Origin: Hymenopellis radicata
Taxonomy: Eukaryota > Basidiomycota > Agaricomycetes > Agaricales > Physalacriaceae
NCBI GenBank assembly: GCA_015501595.1
Contig: JADNRX010000036.1
Coordinates: forward strand, 1 to 64,000
Direction: 5' to 3'
Length of the DNA: 64,000 bases
The stretch's first letter is position 1, and each line of letters starts with the position of its first letter. This document shows, one piece after another, positions 26,791-36,475 of this stretch. The notes under the pieces are model-generated. The model saw only the letters and a list, made by a program, of their open reading frames with translations, ran no database searches and had not been told where the DNA came from. Made by a program: the position numbers and the translations under genes.

Positions 26791-27495
26791 ATAACCGGCA
26801 CGCCGTACTGGTTCACTACAGGACCTTTCCCATCATGCATCGTTGAGCCTCATCTCGTGTTGATCCTCGTTTCCTGCCGCAGTACTTGCAATCTTTATTT
26901 CCTCTTCTGCCCGTACCACCAAGAACACCTGCAACAGTCATTACTATTGCCACACAGGATTCTTCCGCCCGTTGTCCGTCGGACTTCACATTCAGGGTGT
27001 CATGATGACTCAACTGTTTTCGCCGTTTCCAGGGCTCCGCTAGTGCGCATCAACATTATTTTCTGCCGGCATACCCGTTCAGACTCAAATTCCCTCTTAC
27101 ATTCGGTGTGAATATGGTCTCAAGTTTGTTTCTGATGACTCAAGATCTTGCTGTAAATGAGCTTCCAGGCAATCTAACACCCGTGGCGCCCAAGCTGGGA
27201 TCTGTGCTCAAATAAACATTCTCTACCACACATTCCAAACCCACAGCATCGTTGGGAATCAATGATGCCGTAGGTTTGGAATGAAATGGAATTGAGAATA
27301 AATTTCGAATTACGTTGGGATTGATGGCGAGGCACTGTTTGTTTGGTGCGGCGCGCGCAGAATGGACCCTGCATGTCAGGTTCTCTTTTCCTTTAACCAT
27401 GACCACCGTTCAAGGAATTACCTACTTTTCTCCCTTACTTTCTCCCCGTTTCCTCCTCCACTGATTGTGTCTCCTCCCTCGACCTCCTGCATGTC
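26790..27495. other. Unassigned sequence
   Basis: No supported gene. Open frames here are short and unlike any family I know. It leads into the small spliced gene at 27496. Confidence 0.4.
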
Positions 27496-28035
27496 ATGGA
27501 ACAACCCATTTCAACTGAGTCGCCCATGTCGTTCGAGGTAAGTCCATTGTCCGTCGTTCCTCCCGCCTTCTCCAGCTGATTGTTGTCGTCCCAGGGTATC
27601 CTCGACAGAGCCCGACCAGTTGTTGTCCCTCTCAGGACCGTCTGCAATGCCCGTCGTCAAGGACGCGCGTCGCCAGTGCTCCCATGTTCGACGTTGATGC
27701 CCAAAAGCGGTATCCGGCAAACGCCGACGGCTCTCTCCTTCTTACCCCACGACCTGGTGAGTCGTTCCCATTCTTTCCTGATATTGCAATCGCTCATTCG
27801 ACTTATTTTAGATGTATTCGGCTCTAAAAGGTGTTCTAAGGCTCTCGGGACATGTTGTTGGTATGTTCAAGCCTCTTTTCTCTATTTGCTGTGTTTGCTA
27901 ACAAATTGCTCCTTAGATTTCGAGGCGCGTTACGCCAACGTGAAGCTCTATGTGCCTGAGGACGACGCCGCGCCGGCGAGGCGACCACGGCGCTTGTCTG
28001 TGTTGCCCGATCTTAGCAGGACCGTCCTCTCGTGA
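27496..28035 (+). CDS. Small spliced hypothetical protein
   Basis: Exons 27496-27537, 27595-27756, 27812-27860 and 27917-28035 join in frame to 123 aa: MEQPISTESPMSFE, a middle part ending LSFLPHDL, then MYSALKGVLRLSGHVV and DFEARYANVKLYVPEDDAAP, ending DLSRTVLS. The introns (55-57 bp) have GTAAGT, GTGAGT and GTATGT donors. No domain is recognised. The CCGGCGAGGC in the last exon resembles the core of the array that follows, so this may be the 5' part of the same former gene. The call rests on splice signals and frame only. Confidence 0.4.
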
Positions 28036-29870
28036 TGTCTGTCTCTCTCTGTAAGTCAGCTAATTCTTCTGCTTTCTACGCCATTTTCTCACTAGTTCCC
28101 AGTCTTGCTTCCAGGGATATCAATGCCTCTCCGCCGACGCGAAGAAGATGAGTATGTGGCTTTGTCGTGAGCCAACGGTTTCTTTCCCATTTTCGAACAT
28201 TGTCTGACTTGTTTTTAGGTTCAATCATTCGCCGTCGGTACCCTCCGGCCAGGCCACTCGCGTCGACGCTGACGTCGTCGCTGGGCCGACCTCGTCGCCC
28301 GCATTTCACCCATCCTTCCCATCAGTGTGATATTTTTACCGTATGTCACTCATCTCTCTGTTATCTCTGACTATGACGACCTGCGATGTCTACGAATCGC
28401 TCTATCGCGGCCCCGCGCTAAGAATACGAGGTGCTATTCAGTCGTTTCTTTACCTGATTGCCTCCAGTTCTGACCCGAATTTCAGTCGATTTCCCTGAGA
28501 ATTTTGCCTGGCCGGCGAGGCCACACCGCGCTGGTATTAGTACGCGAATCGGCCTTTACACGGCACCCGAGAGGCATGGTTTCGTATTGGAATTCCTCAC
28601 GTCTCCATGTCCGTGATGGGTTGAATTGCCCTTGTAAGTTGTTTCCCGTGTGCGCGCCGCTCTGACTTGAATCTGACCTTCCTTTCAGCCAATTTTTCCA
28701 AAAATTTTGCCTGGCCGGCGAGGCCACACTTGCTGCTTTCATTCGCGCTGCGTTAGGACTTCTCCATCGATGATGCGTTGATGTACGCGCGAAGATTACG
28801 CCTTTACTCATGTGTTGGTTGGAGCTTGACATCTCGTCTCCTCGTCGTTCGCGTCTTCATCCACAATGGAAGTAAGTCGTTCGTTTCGTTCAACTCCAGG
28901 CCCCGACTGGATTTCTGACCAAAGTTTCAGCAAATTTTCCTGAAATTTTTGCCTGGCCGGCGAGGCCACACTCGCTGCTTTGATTCAGGCCGTGTCTACT
29001 CGGGAGTGTTTCGACGATGATGCTTTTGATGTCCGCGCCGGATTGCATTGCCATCGTAAGTTGTTCAGGTTGTACGCGCCGTTTTGACTTGCAATCTCAC
29101 CAAAATTTAAGTGTTTCTCCCGGGAAATTTTGCCTGGCCGGCGAGGCCACGCACGCTGCTCTCTTTCACGACATTCTTCTACGCGCGGACGGTCGTCTGC
29201 GTTGTTCGGCCCGCGAAATGTGTCGCGCCGCCGAATCGAACCTGCTTCGGTACGTCTCGTTCTTCTCGAGTTTTGAGTGACTTTCTAACCCTGATCTACA
29301 GCTTATCCCTCTGGATAATCGACACTTTGGCTAACGAAGCCGTACTCACTCTTCGGGTTTAATTGACGTCCGCAGCGCAATGTTCATCAGTGTCGCTGTC
29401 AAACATGCGCCGAAGCGGTATCTTTCACCAGTGGGTTCCCTCAAGTTCTTATCGGCATACAACACGGCTCTAACCCACTCTTTAAGGCAGATTTTCGTGG
29501 GATCCAAGCCTGAGCGGCGAGGTCAGACCACGGTCGCACCTGCATTGACTTCGGGTGTCATCCTGGCTCATCCAATTTCTCGATTCGCTCCGGATCCGAA
29601 GAGTTCGATTACTGGGATCAAGGAAGGGCTTCCCTCGCTTCTTCTGAGGCTAGCTATACAGTAAGTGGTGCACTTCGATTCCTGGCAGGTTCTGAATGAC
29701 GCGAGCAGGGAACTTGACAGTATGATCTGCGTTTTCTGTCCGGACAGTCGCGAGTTCAACTCCGGGAGACCGTAAGTATTGAATTGCACTCGACTTGCAC
29801 TTACGTTTCTAGCAATCCTATACTTTGTCCCGCTGCTTGTCGGTGGGACATGGTATTTTTTTAAAACATG
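28036..29870 (+). other. Tandem exon-intron array C
   Basis: This is the block C counterpart of 16861-18420, with one more repeat unit. The core GCCTGGCCGGCGAGGC is at 28506, 28709, 28951 and 29132. Introns 28634-28688, 28872-28930, 29056-29111 and 29250-29301 have GTAAGT or GTACGT donors; CTGAC precedes TTTCAG in the first two. Two units read through in the FCLAGEAT frame: at 28951 continuing LAALIQAVSTRECFDDDAF, and at 29132 continuing HAALFHDILL. The units at 28506 and 28709 meet stops. Further intron-like joins at about 28060-28340 suggest the array extends upstream. Confidence 0.55.
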
Positions 29871-30432
29871 TACGTGCCGGGTTGGCAGGGGAAACTATTG
29901 ACAATATCGGACGCGTTTTTCTCAGTCGAGAGGGAGAGGGTCTACAGAGTGCGGGCAGCTTAGTAAGCTAGGTTAGAGTACGTAGAACTATGTAGAACGT
30001 GAAATAGAGTCGATTTGAAGAAAGCGCGACTTGATCGAAGAGGACCTGCCTAATGGGGAGGAAGTGGTACTCGAGTCCACTCCCACGAACCCTGCATACC
30101 GCGCTCTCAACAGAACCGTCGCCCAAGAGGACGCCGTCTCCACCCCAGAACATCCCCGACACCCAGGAAGAAGAGCCAACCTCCACAGGAAGACGCGAAG
30201 GAAGAGGATACGACCGCCCTTCACGCCGTCTCAGAGTAAACGACGGACGAGAGACGCCTCCCAGAACTCCTACCGACGATGGACACGACCACGCAGAAAT
30301 GGTCACCAGTACGCTGATAGTCGTAGAGGAGAGGAGAGCGCAGCCGTGGATGAGAAGCGTGAGGTGAGGAGAGCGCGGGTTGTGCGTACCACGAAATGTC
30401 AAGTCGCAGACTCAATCATTACCCCCATCATC
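29871..30432 (+). repeat. Conserved region upstream of GS copy C
   Basis: Near-identical to 18330-18880; one small indel (GGACGAGAGACG for GGACGGAGACG) changes the frames. It therefore does not preserve either long open frame of block B, which argues that those frames are not genes. Confidence 0.6.
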
Positions 30433-32052
30433 ATGTCCTCCTCCGATCTCGCCGTTGGTATCCCCTACACCCCTCCACTTTGGATACCCCACCGCCTGTG
30501 AAGCCCTCTGATCTCGCAGGGCTCGGTATATGTACATCCCCACCTTGGCTCTGCATTCCACGTATTGAACAACGCTTGTCCAGCCTACGTCCGCGTGATA
30601 TGGATCGACTTTACCAACATCACCAGATGCCGCGTCATTTCCCTGAAGCACTTTCTCAAAATGATGCAATCCGCGCGGCCGGGTGTCGCGCTGGCCTTTG
30701 CCGTCATGAGTATGGTCGACCTGCGCCTCGCCGCGGGCGTATCCGCTGTGGGGGAATGGTTCTATGTCATCGATACGTCTACACTCAGAATCTGTCCGTA
30801 CGAGGAGGGATTAGCCACGGTCATGGGCAATTTTCAGCACAAGGTTCCCGTACTTGTGAATGGATCCCCTTCACTCCAGGTGGACGTTTGTCCGCGGACT
30901 ATCCTAGAACGCGTTGTAACGTGCGTCTCTAGTTTCTCGATTGTTGTAATGCATCTAACGTGGTTTCTAGGTCCGCTAAACGCGACGCATCTGTAGAGTT
31001 TCTAGTGGGCTTCGAGACGGAATTCATTCTGCTCAAGTCTACTAGACCCATCGGCGGTGCTCACGAGCACCTGTACGCAGCCTGCAACGGGCTCCTCACC
31101 GGTAGCGTGGAATCGCGTATACTGCGCGAGATTTCCGATTCTCTCATCGGCGGCGGTATCGATGTCTCTATGTATCATCCCGAAGCTGCACCAGGACAGG
31201 TAATGGGTCGCTCTATCATTGCCTTCGTTTACTTACCCTCCTTATAGTACGAACTCATTACCGGTCCTTTACCACCCTTACAAGCCGCCGACGCTCTCGT
31301 CTACACACGCGAAACCATCACCAACGTCGCCGCAAACACGGCATGCGAGCCACCTTCGCCCCACGCATTTATGCCCACATGCCCGGAAATGGCGCGCACA
31401 TCCACATATCCGTTCACTCCACCAAAGGCCAAGTCAAGACTCCCGAACGCATGGCGTCTTTCGAAGAATCCTTCTCGCTGGTGTATTGAAGCACGCCAAG
31501 GCCATCCCGGCGGTTACGCTCCCCCTACCTGCGTCTTACCAGCGCATGACGGATGGAGTTTGGTCTGGTGGAACTTACATTTGTTGGGGAACGGATAATC
31601 GCGAGACGCCAATTCGGTTGACGAATCTTGAGTCTCCCTTGTCCGGAACTTTGAGGTTCGCTTTGTCGATGCTACATCGAACCCTGTACGTTCGTCATTT
31701 CAACTGTTGTGTCCGACTCTAATGTTCCTAGTATCTCGCCCTCGCCATGATACTCGGCACAGGCGCCCACGGCGTCAAGCACTCTGAGCCACTCGCAGCG
31801 AAAGACTTGAACGGGCTCTTGTCCGCGGCGCAGATGACGCCCGAGGATCGTGTGGCGTTTGGTATCACGGAGCGGTTCCCGTTGACTTGGGACGCGGCTA
31901 GAGAAGCTTTCGCGAAGAACGAACTGTCTGAGGCTATCCTGGGCAAGTCGGTGGTTAGCCATTATTTGTCGGTGCAAGAGCTGATGGCGGCTTCATTGGA
32001 GAGCGAGTCTGATGAGGAGAAGAAGGCGACCAAGTTGGTGGAGTGCTTTTGA
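30433..32052 (+). pseudogene. Glutamine synthetase, type-I-like, copy C (broken)
   Basis: The five-exon structure of copies A and B is kept, but four single bases are missing relative to both. Sites: in exon 1 (five Cs reduced to four after TACA, about 30470), and in exon 4 at about 31331 (GCCGCCAAAC to GCCGCAAAC), 31473 (CCTTTCTC or CCTTCCTC to CCTTCTC) and 31643 (GTCCCGGAAC type to GTCCGGAAC). As written only about 15 correct N-terminal residues would be made. Exons 2, 3 and 5 are open. The last intron differs in sequence from A and B. All lesions are one-base losses in short runs, so assembly error is a real alternative. Confidence 0.8.
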
Positions 32053-32540
32053 TGTTTACGGTGAATAGAAAGCAGCTGAGCATTGAAATATTGGTGTAGT
32101 GAATGTGGAGTGGCCACATGGCTCATCATCTTCATGCTCCTCGAAGTATCTCCTCACTGCTAACAACCGCAACGGCGGCGCGCACTAGAACAATAATAAT
32201 AGGACGGACCCAGGCGAGACAAGTCTCGTTGCCTTCAATACCGGTACTAAGCCATCATCTGGATCGTTCCTCTCGTCTCCTCAGCATTGACGCGCGCGTC
32301 AATAGGAAGCTCAAGCATCTACTCGGACCCTCGACAGCTCCCCAAACCTCATCCCACCGACCTCTCCTTCGGTCAGTGTACCCTACACGCCTTCAACATT
32401 GGCACCCAACCCCCCACTCGCTTCATGAATCATTCTTCATACCGCGTAACGTGGAGTACGCCATATCCCCAAAATCATATCATCGGGATAAGTTGGTAGT
32501 AGAAGCACCGTGGATCTGCATATAGTGGAAGGCGGGGTCA
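32053..32540 (+). repeat. GS 3' flank, block C
   Basis: Same segment as 10049-10600 of block A (GCTCCTCGAAGTATCTCC, CTCATCCCACCGACCTCTCC, CGCTTCATGAATCATTCTTC). Part of it recurs at 40375-40610 before F-box gene D. No gene supported. Confidence 0.55.
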
Positions 32541-32760
32541 GACCCAGACAGTTCTCAGTTTGAGGATATGTCCGCATGAGGAGGGCCGACGGGATGGCTT
32601 TAGCATAAGGCGCCTGTTGTTGTGGATGAGCGATCTTTGTCCGCGGCGTGAGTACTTTCCACAACTTCTTATGCGAATGGTTCCACATAAACGTGGTGAT
32701 TTGTAGATCGGCTCAACGCGACGATTACCTGGTCGGCTTTGAAACAAAGTTATGAACATA
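32540..32760 (+). pseudogene. Divergent GS relic, block C 5' part
   Basis: Near 32553 codons read LSLRICPHEEG, continuing to WMSDLCPRRE, matching exon 2 of the intact copies. At about 32735 the LVGFET part of exon 3 follows, ending in a stop. It is followed by the inserted SMC5 tail and the F-box gene; the matching exon 4 part lies beyond the F-box gene at 35690. Confidence 0.7.
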
Positions 32761-32848
32761 GAATTGTAGGCGGGTCTGATCTTCTCCGAATTGACGATAG
32801 ACCTATGAGAAGCAGTACAACGTAAAGGGAAGCGCTCGTGATCAACCG

Positions 32849-33197
32849 GCCACGATCTTGTACCTCATGAGTCTGACAGAACAGACGCGCACGCCATTCT
32901 CCCTGGTCGACGAGATCAAGCAGGTTCGTGTCTCTCCTCCTTTTCCCCTGATTACCTCGTTAATATGTACTCATCGGGGAATGGACCAGCACGCTGAGCG
33001 CTTGGTGCACAACAACATGGTGCGCGTGAGGACAGCGGGCAGGACTTTTTGACAGTACCACGACGAGATGAAGGTGCTGTGCGTGAACAATGGGGAGTGG
33101 CTGCCGGAGGAGACGGGAATTGGCAGTATGCGGAATATGATTGAGGGGTATGTTGCGAAGAGCCAGTCGTCGGGAAGGGGTGCGAATTCGAAGTGAT
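32849..33197 (+). pseudogene. Second, degraded copy of the SMC5 3' end
   Basis: It begins at ILYLMSLTEQ of exon 22, keeps the following intron, then MDQHAERLVHNNMVRV. About 30 bases around the GQYFLITPKLLPDL part are lost, and the frame slips. VLCVNNGEWLPEETGIGSMR is still readable. It is more diverged from the parent than the 15909 copy. It lies immediately before the 431-780-type segment and F-box gene C, the arrangement expected from the SMC5 / F-box junction at the left of the window. Confidence 0.85.
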
Positions 33198-33839
33198 TGA
33201 ACTAGAGGTTTTTTGATAAGTACTAATGAAGTATACTATCCTACTGACTCGGAGTCGTTATTGTAGTAGTCTCCCCTAGACAGACTCGATCAGCTCGTAC
33301 TATTATTGTAGCGTTCTTTCTTAGTGCTTGTATTTGTATTATATTATATTCTTGAGCATACACCAGTATTGTTATCTTGTTTTTATCATGCCTTGTGCTA
33401 TGTGTTTCACTGTTTGATCTTAAGACGAGAAAGGTCATTAAGCGCTCATCGATCACCTGACCCCGGTTCTCCCTTCTAACCATCATCATCGATACCTTAT
33501 CGTTAGCTTTCCCCGACCTCGTTGACTAGCAGCTCATCCAACCGCTAATAAGTGCGTTCTCGTCCTCACGGTCGTCATGCTTGTTTACATATCTGACAGG
33601 CACATTTGTCCACGACGCGTCTGTTTAACGGCGCTTATTTCTACCGACATCCCTCGTCGTCTACTAAGACCGTCTAGTCCAACATCCTTCATCGTCTCTC
33701 CCAACATCCTTCATTGCCGATCTAGTACAAGCGTCCTTCTTACTTCGAGTCTCTGTTACGGGCACCCGGTTCGTTTATACCTAATTTGTGGCACGCACGC
33801 TGGCATCTCACCCGTTATCACAGATTGCGAGACACTTCT

Positions 33840-35534
33840 ATGGAATCAAAACGTTCTCCATGCGGGGCTCTCCCCCGTCGTAGCGCTCGTCTTGAACGCC
33901 AAGAACAAACCGCTATTCCTTTTCATCGCCTTTCCATGTCCAACCTTCCACCGACAGACCGAGAACTGTCCGATATCCAGACCGCCATTCTCCCTGCTCT
34001 TCACCAGGATATCTTGTCTGTCGATGCCGCCGTCACCGCAGCGCGGCTCGCTCTCGAGTCCCTTGAGCAAGAGCAGGACGCGCTGGTAAACATAAAACAG
34101 AATTATGAAAGTATCATTTCCACGCGACGTCGTATTCCCCCAGAGATCTGGTCTGAGATCTTCCTGTATGGACATTTATTGGAGTCCTTGGACTGGAAGG
34201 AAGTGTTTCATTGGCCTTCCCGCACCATTTGGCAACTCAGCCAGGTGTGCCAGACCTGGCGCAATCTTGCTTTCTCGCTCCATTCGTGCTGGTCGTCTAT
34301 TGTGCTTGAATTCAAACAATTAGACCGGCCAGCATCTGAGCGGGATGTAGAGCTCCTAGCCTTTGTCCTCGAGCGCTCCCACCAGCATTTGCTGGATGTC
34401 ACCATTCGCGATTACAACAATGACGATCTTCCTTTCATACGCCGTATGCGAGAGAAGGTGTTTGCAGAATCCCATCGATGGCGGACAGCGCATATTGAAG
34501 TCAACTCGGTTCTGTGCTCACCTCTTCGCGGGCGGCTGCCTCAGCTTGAACTCTTGGCTTTCAAATCCGTAGGCACTATGGACGCTGGCATTATATCGGC
34601 TTTCAAGGATTGTCCCCGTCTGGTGGATGTAATCCTCCGCGGAGGGGATCATCATATGGTCGAGTTTCCAGTGAAACAGATCACATGTTTGGGTTTGTAC
34701 GATTATTCTCCTGCTCGTGATTTCCGAGCCTGTGTGGACTTGGTTAGCCAGTGTCCGTGGCTTGAAACGCTTTGTGTGCATGTTAAACCCGAGCACGCGC
34801 AAGACCCATTCCAACAATCCATAATCCACCCATGCCTTCGCGAGCTGAGCGCGACCCATCCCTATCTCCTAGATTCTCTCACTCTGCCCCGACTGGAAGT
34901 CGCTGCTCTTGACGCGACATTTAGCGTTCCCCATCCTGATACTCTCTACTCCCTCTATTGCCTCATCCGACGATCCAATTGCGCAAGCAATCTCACCGAG
35001 CTCCGGATTAAGTACACGCCGTTAACTCTACATCGCTCTACACCCCATCTTCTCCTCTCCATTCTCTCTCAGACCACGGAACTTGCTACACTGCAGCTGT
35101 GGACAACAGGGCTGGATGCCCAATACTTACCAGATGAGTGGAGTAGGACACAAATTATAGCAGTCATGAAAGCTCTGGAGGTCGTCCCAGGGCACCACGT
35201 CGCTTTCCTTCCCCGACTAGCGTCACTCGACATTGAGGTGGCTGGACATCAGATGGATTGTATTCCTTACCTTGAACCTCACCACGACTTTGTTGCTATG
35301 CTCAAAGCCCGGCATGCAGGCAACGAGGACGGGCTATCAAAACTCGGGAAGTTTTGCTTTCGTCTATGTGCAGTCTGTGAAGAAGAGGTCTTGACTCAGC
35401 GCTCCGAGAACAACTTTCCTATCTTCAATGATTATGAAACTTCTGTTCTTCGTGGTTTAACTGAGGATGGGATGTCCTTGGATATTCGCTATGACTGGGG
35501 TCCTTGGGGTTCTGGCTTTCGGTCTATGTTCTAG
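33840..35534 (+). CDS. F-box-like protein C (full length)
   Basis: ATG at 33840 is the family start (MESKRSPCGALPRRSA); an upstream in-frame ATG would add 18 residues of shared flank. Single exon, 564 aa. Order: basic N-terminus; coiled coil at about 25-85 (LPPTDRELSDIQ, LESLEQEQDALV); F-box-like motif at about 90-135 (RRIPPEIWSEIFLYGHLLES, WQLSQVCQTWRNLAFSLHSCW); then a long LRR-like region with repeating LPxL patterns (GRLPQLELLAFKSVG, LPRLEVAALDATF, LPRLASLDIEV). F-box proteins of this kind are presumed Skp1-binding adaptors of SCF ubiquitin ligases; the target is unknown. It has no defects. Confidence 0.88.
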   Translation: MESKRSPCGALPRRSARLERQEQTAIPFHRLSMSNLPPTDRELSDIQTAILPALHQDILSVDAAVTAARLALESLEQEQDALVNIKQNYESIISTRRRIPPEIWSEIFLYGHLLESLDWKEVFHWPSRTIWQLSQVCQTWRNLAFSLHSCWSSIVLEFKQLDRPASERDVELLAFVLERSHQHLLDVTIRDYNNDDLPFIRRMREKVFAESHRWRTAHIEVNSVLCSPLRGRLPQLELLAFKSVGTMDAGIISAFKDCPRLVDVILRGGDHHMVEFPVKQITCLGLYDYSPARDFRACVDLVSQCPWLETLCVHVKPEHAQDPFQQSIIHPCLRELSATHPYLLDSLTLPRLEVAALDATFSVPHPDTLYSLYCLIRRSNCASNLTELRIKYTPLTLHRSTPHLLLSILSQTTELATLQLWTTGLDAQYLPDEWSRTQIIAVMKALEVVPGHHVAFLPRLASLDIEVAGHQMDCIPYLEPHHDFVAMLKARHAGNEDGLSKLGKFCFRLCAVCEEEVLTQRSENNFPIFNDYETSVLRGLTEDGMSLDIRYDWGPWGSGFRSMF

Positions 35535-35995
35535 ACGTGGCGGTGGCAGGCATCGGAGGGTATTCAACTAGGGAATGTGGGCGGGTACGGCGTAGAGTTT
35601 GTGGTGATGGATTCCCAACTTGTAAGTAGTCAAAACAATAGATCCGATTCTGTAATGCCCCTGCATCATCTCTGCCTTCAAGCTCGCCTGGCTGAAGACG
35701 TTCCATTCGAAAAAAGCTTCCCTGCGGCGTGTTGAAGAACGTCGACTTGAATTTCGTTGTGCTGTGACAGCCTTGCCGCTGTATAAACGAATGACGGACG
35801 GCGTGTGGCCCGGCGGGACGTATGTATGCTGGCGGATGAGAGAATCGCGAGGCGCCGGTGCGGATGGAGGCTCCGATGTCGGGGAATTTTGAGGTGCGGT
35901 TTGCTGGATGGGACGGCTAATCCTCTGCTTTCTATTCGTCCGCTAAGACGCAATTGAGATGTACTCTAGTATCTTTCTCTTGCTATGATTCTCGG
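35535..35995 (+). pseudogene. F-box 3' flank and divergent GS exon 4 relic
   Basis: From about 35690 the translation, with frame slips and stops, follows GS exon 4: FEKSFPAGVLKNVD, then RMTDGVWPGGTYVCW in another frame, NREAPVRMEAP, NFEVRFA, and after an AG the exon 5 start YLSLAMILGG. It is clearly more diverged than copies A-C, so it belongs to a second GS paralogue. The 5' part of that paralogue lies at 32540-32760, so the F-box gene sits between its halves. Confidence 0.75.
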
Positions 35996-36104
35996 AGGTA
36001 CGCGTGGATCGCGAGGCGCTCGTTATGAAGGACTGTACTGCCGCAAGGAGTGCGACCCAGTTGCCAAGTGAGGAAGAGCGTGTGCATGTCTTGTTTGGCG
36101 CTTT

Positions 36105-36285
36105 GAATTCTCAGATACCTATAATTGCAACAGTTCGTCAATGACATGGCATATGCCACCTCCCGCTACATCTCGACTTGTACTTCTGACTGTCGCGCGT
36201 GATCCTTGCCTCTATAAAGTCGCCCTCTGACTTACGGAAAATCAACATACTTACTCACAGCGCCTAGCAACATGATGTCTGTCAC
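36105..36285 (+). repeat. Repeat shared with 43345-43530; promoter-like
   Basis: About 180 bp (TTTGAATTCTCAGATACC, TACTTCTGACTGTCGCG, TATAAAGTCGCCCTC, GCGCCTAGCAACATGATG) recur downstream of F-box gene D. TATAAAG is followed about 50 bases later by ATGATGTCTGTC, which looks like the core promoter and start of a gene that is cut off in both places. 36285-36475 shows nothing recognisable. Confidence 0.65.
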
Positions 36286-36475
36286 AGCAAACTCGAAACT
36301 TTCCTACGCTAGCAATCATTAAGCAGTACTACAATCATGGTAGTGCGAACGCGGACATGGATTTAACTTGATGGTTGACAAACGAACACATATAAGCTAA
36401 TGGCGCCACATTACGGTGAGCACATTTTATGATACGCCATATCTAGTACTTAGTAGGAGGAAAGGCGCGCAATGG

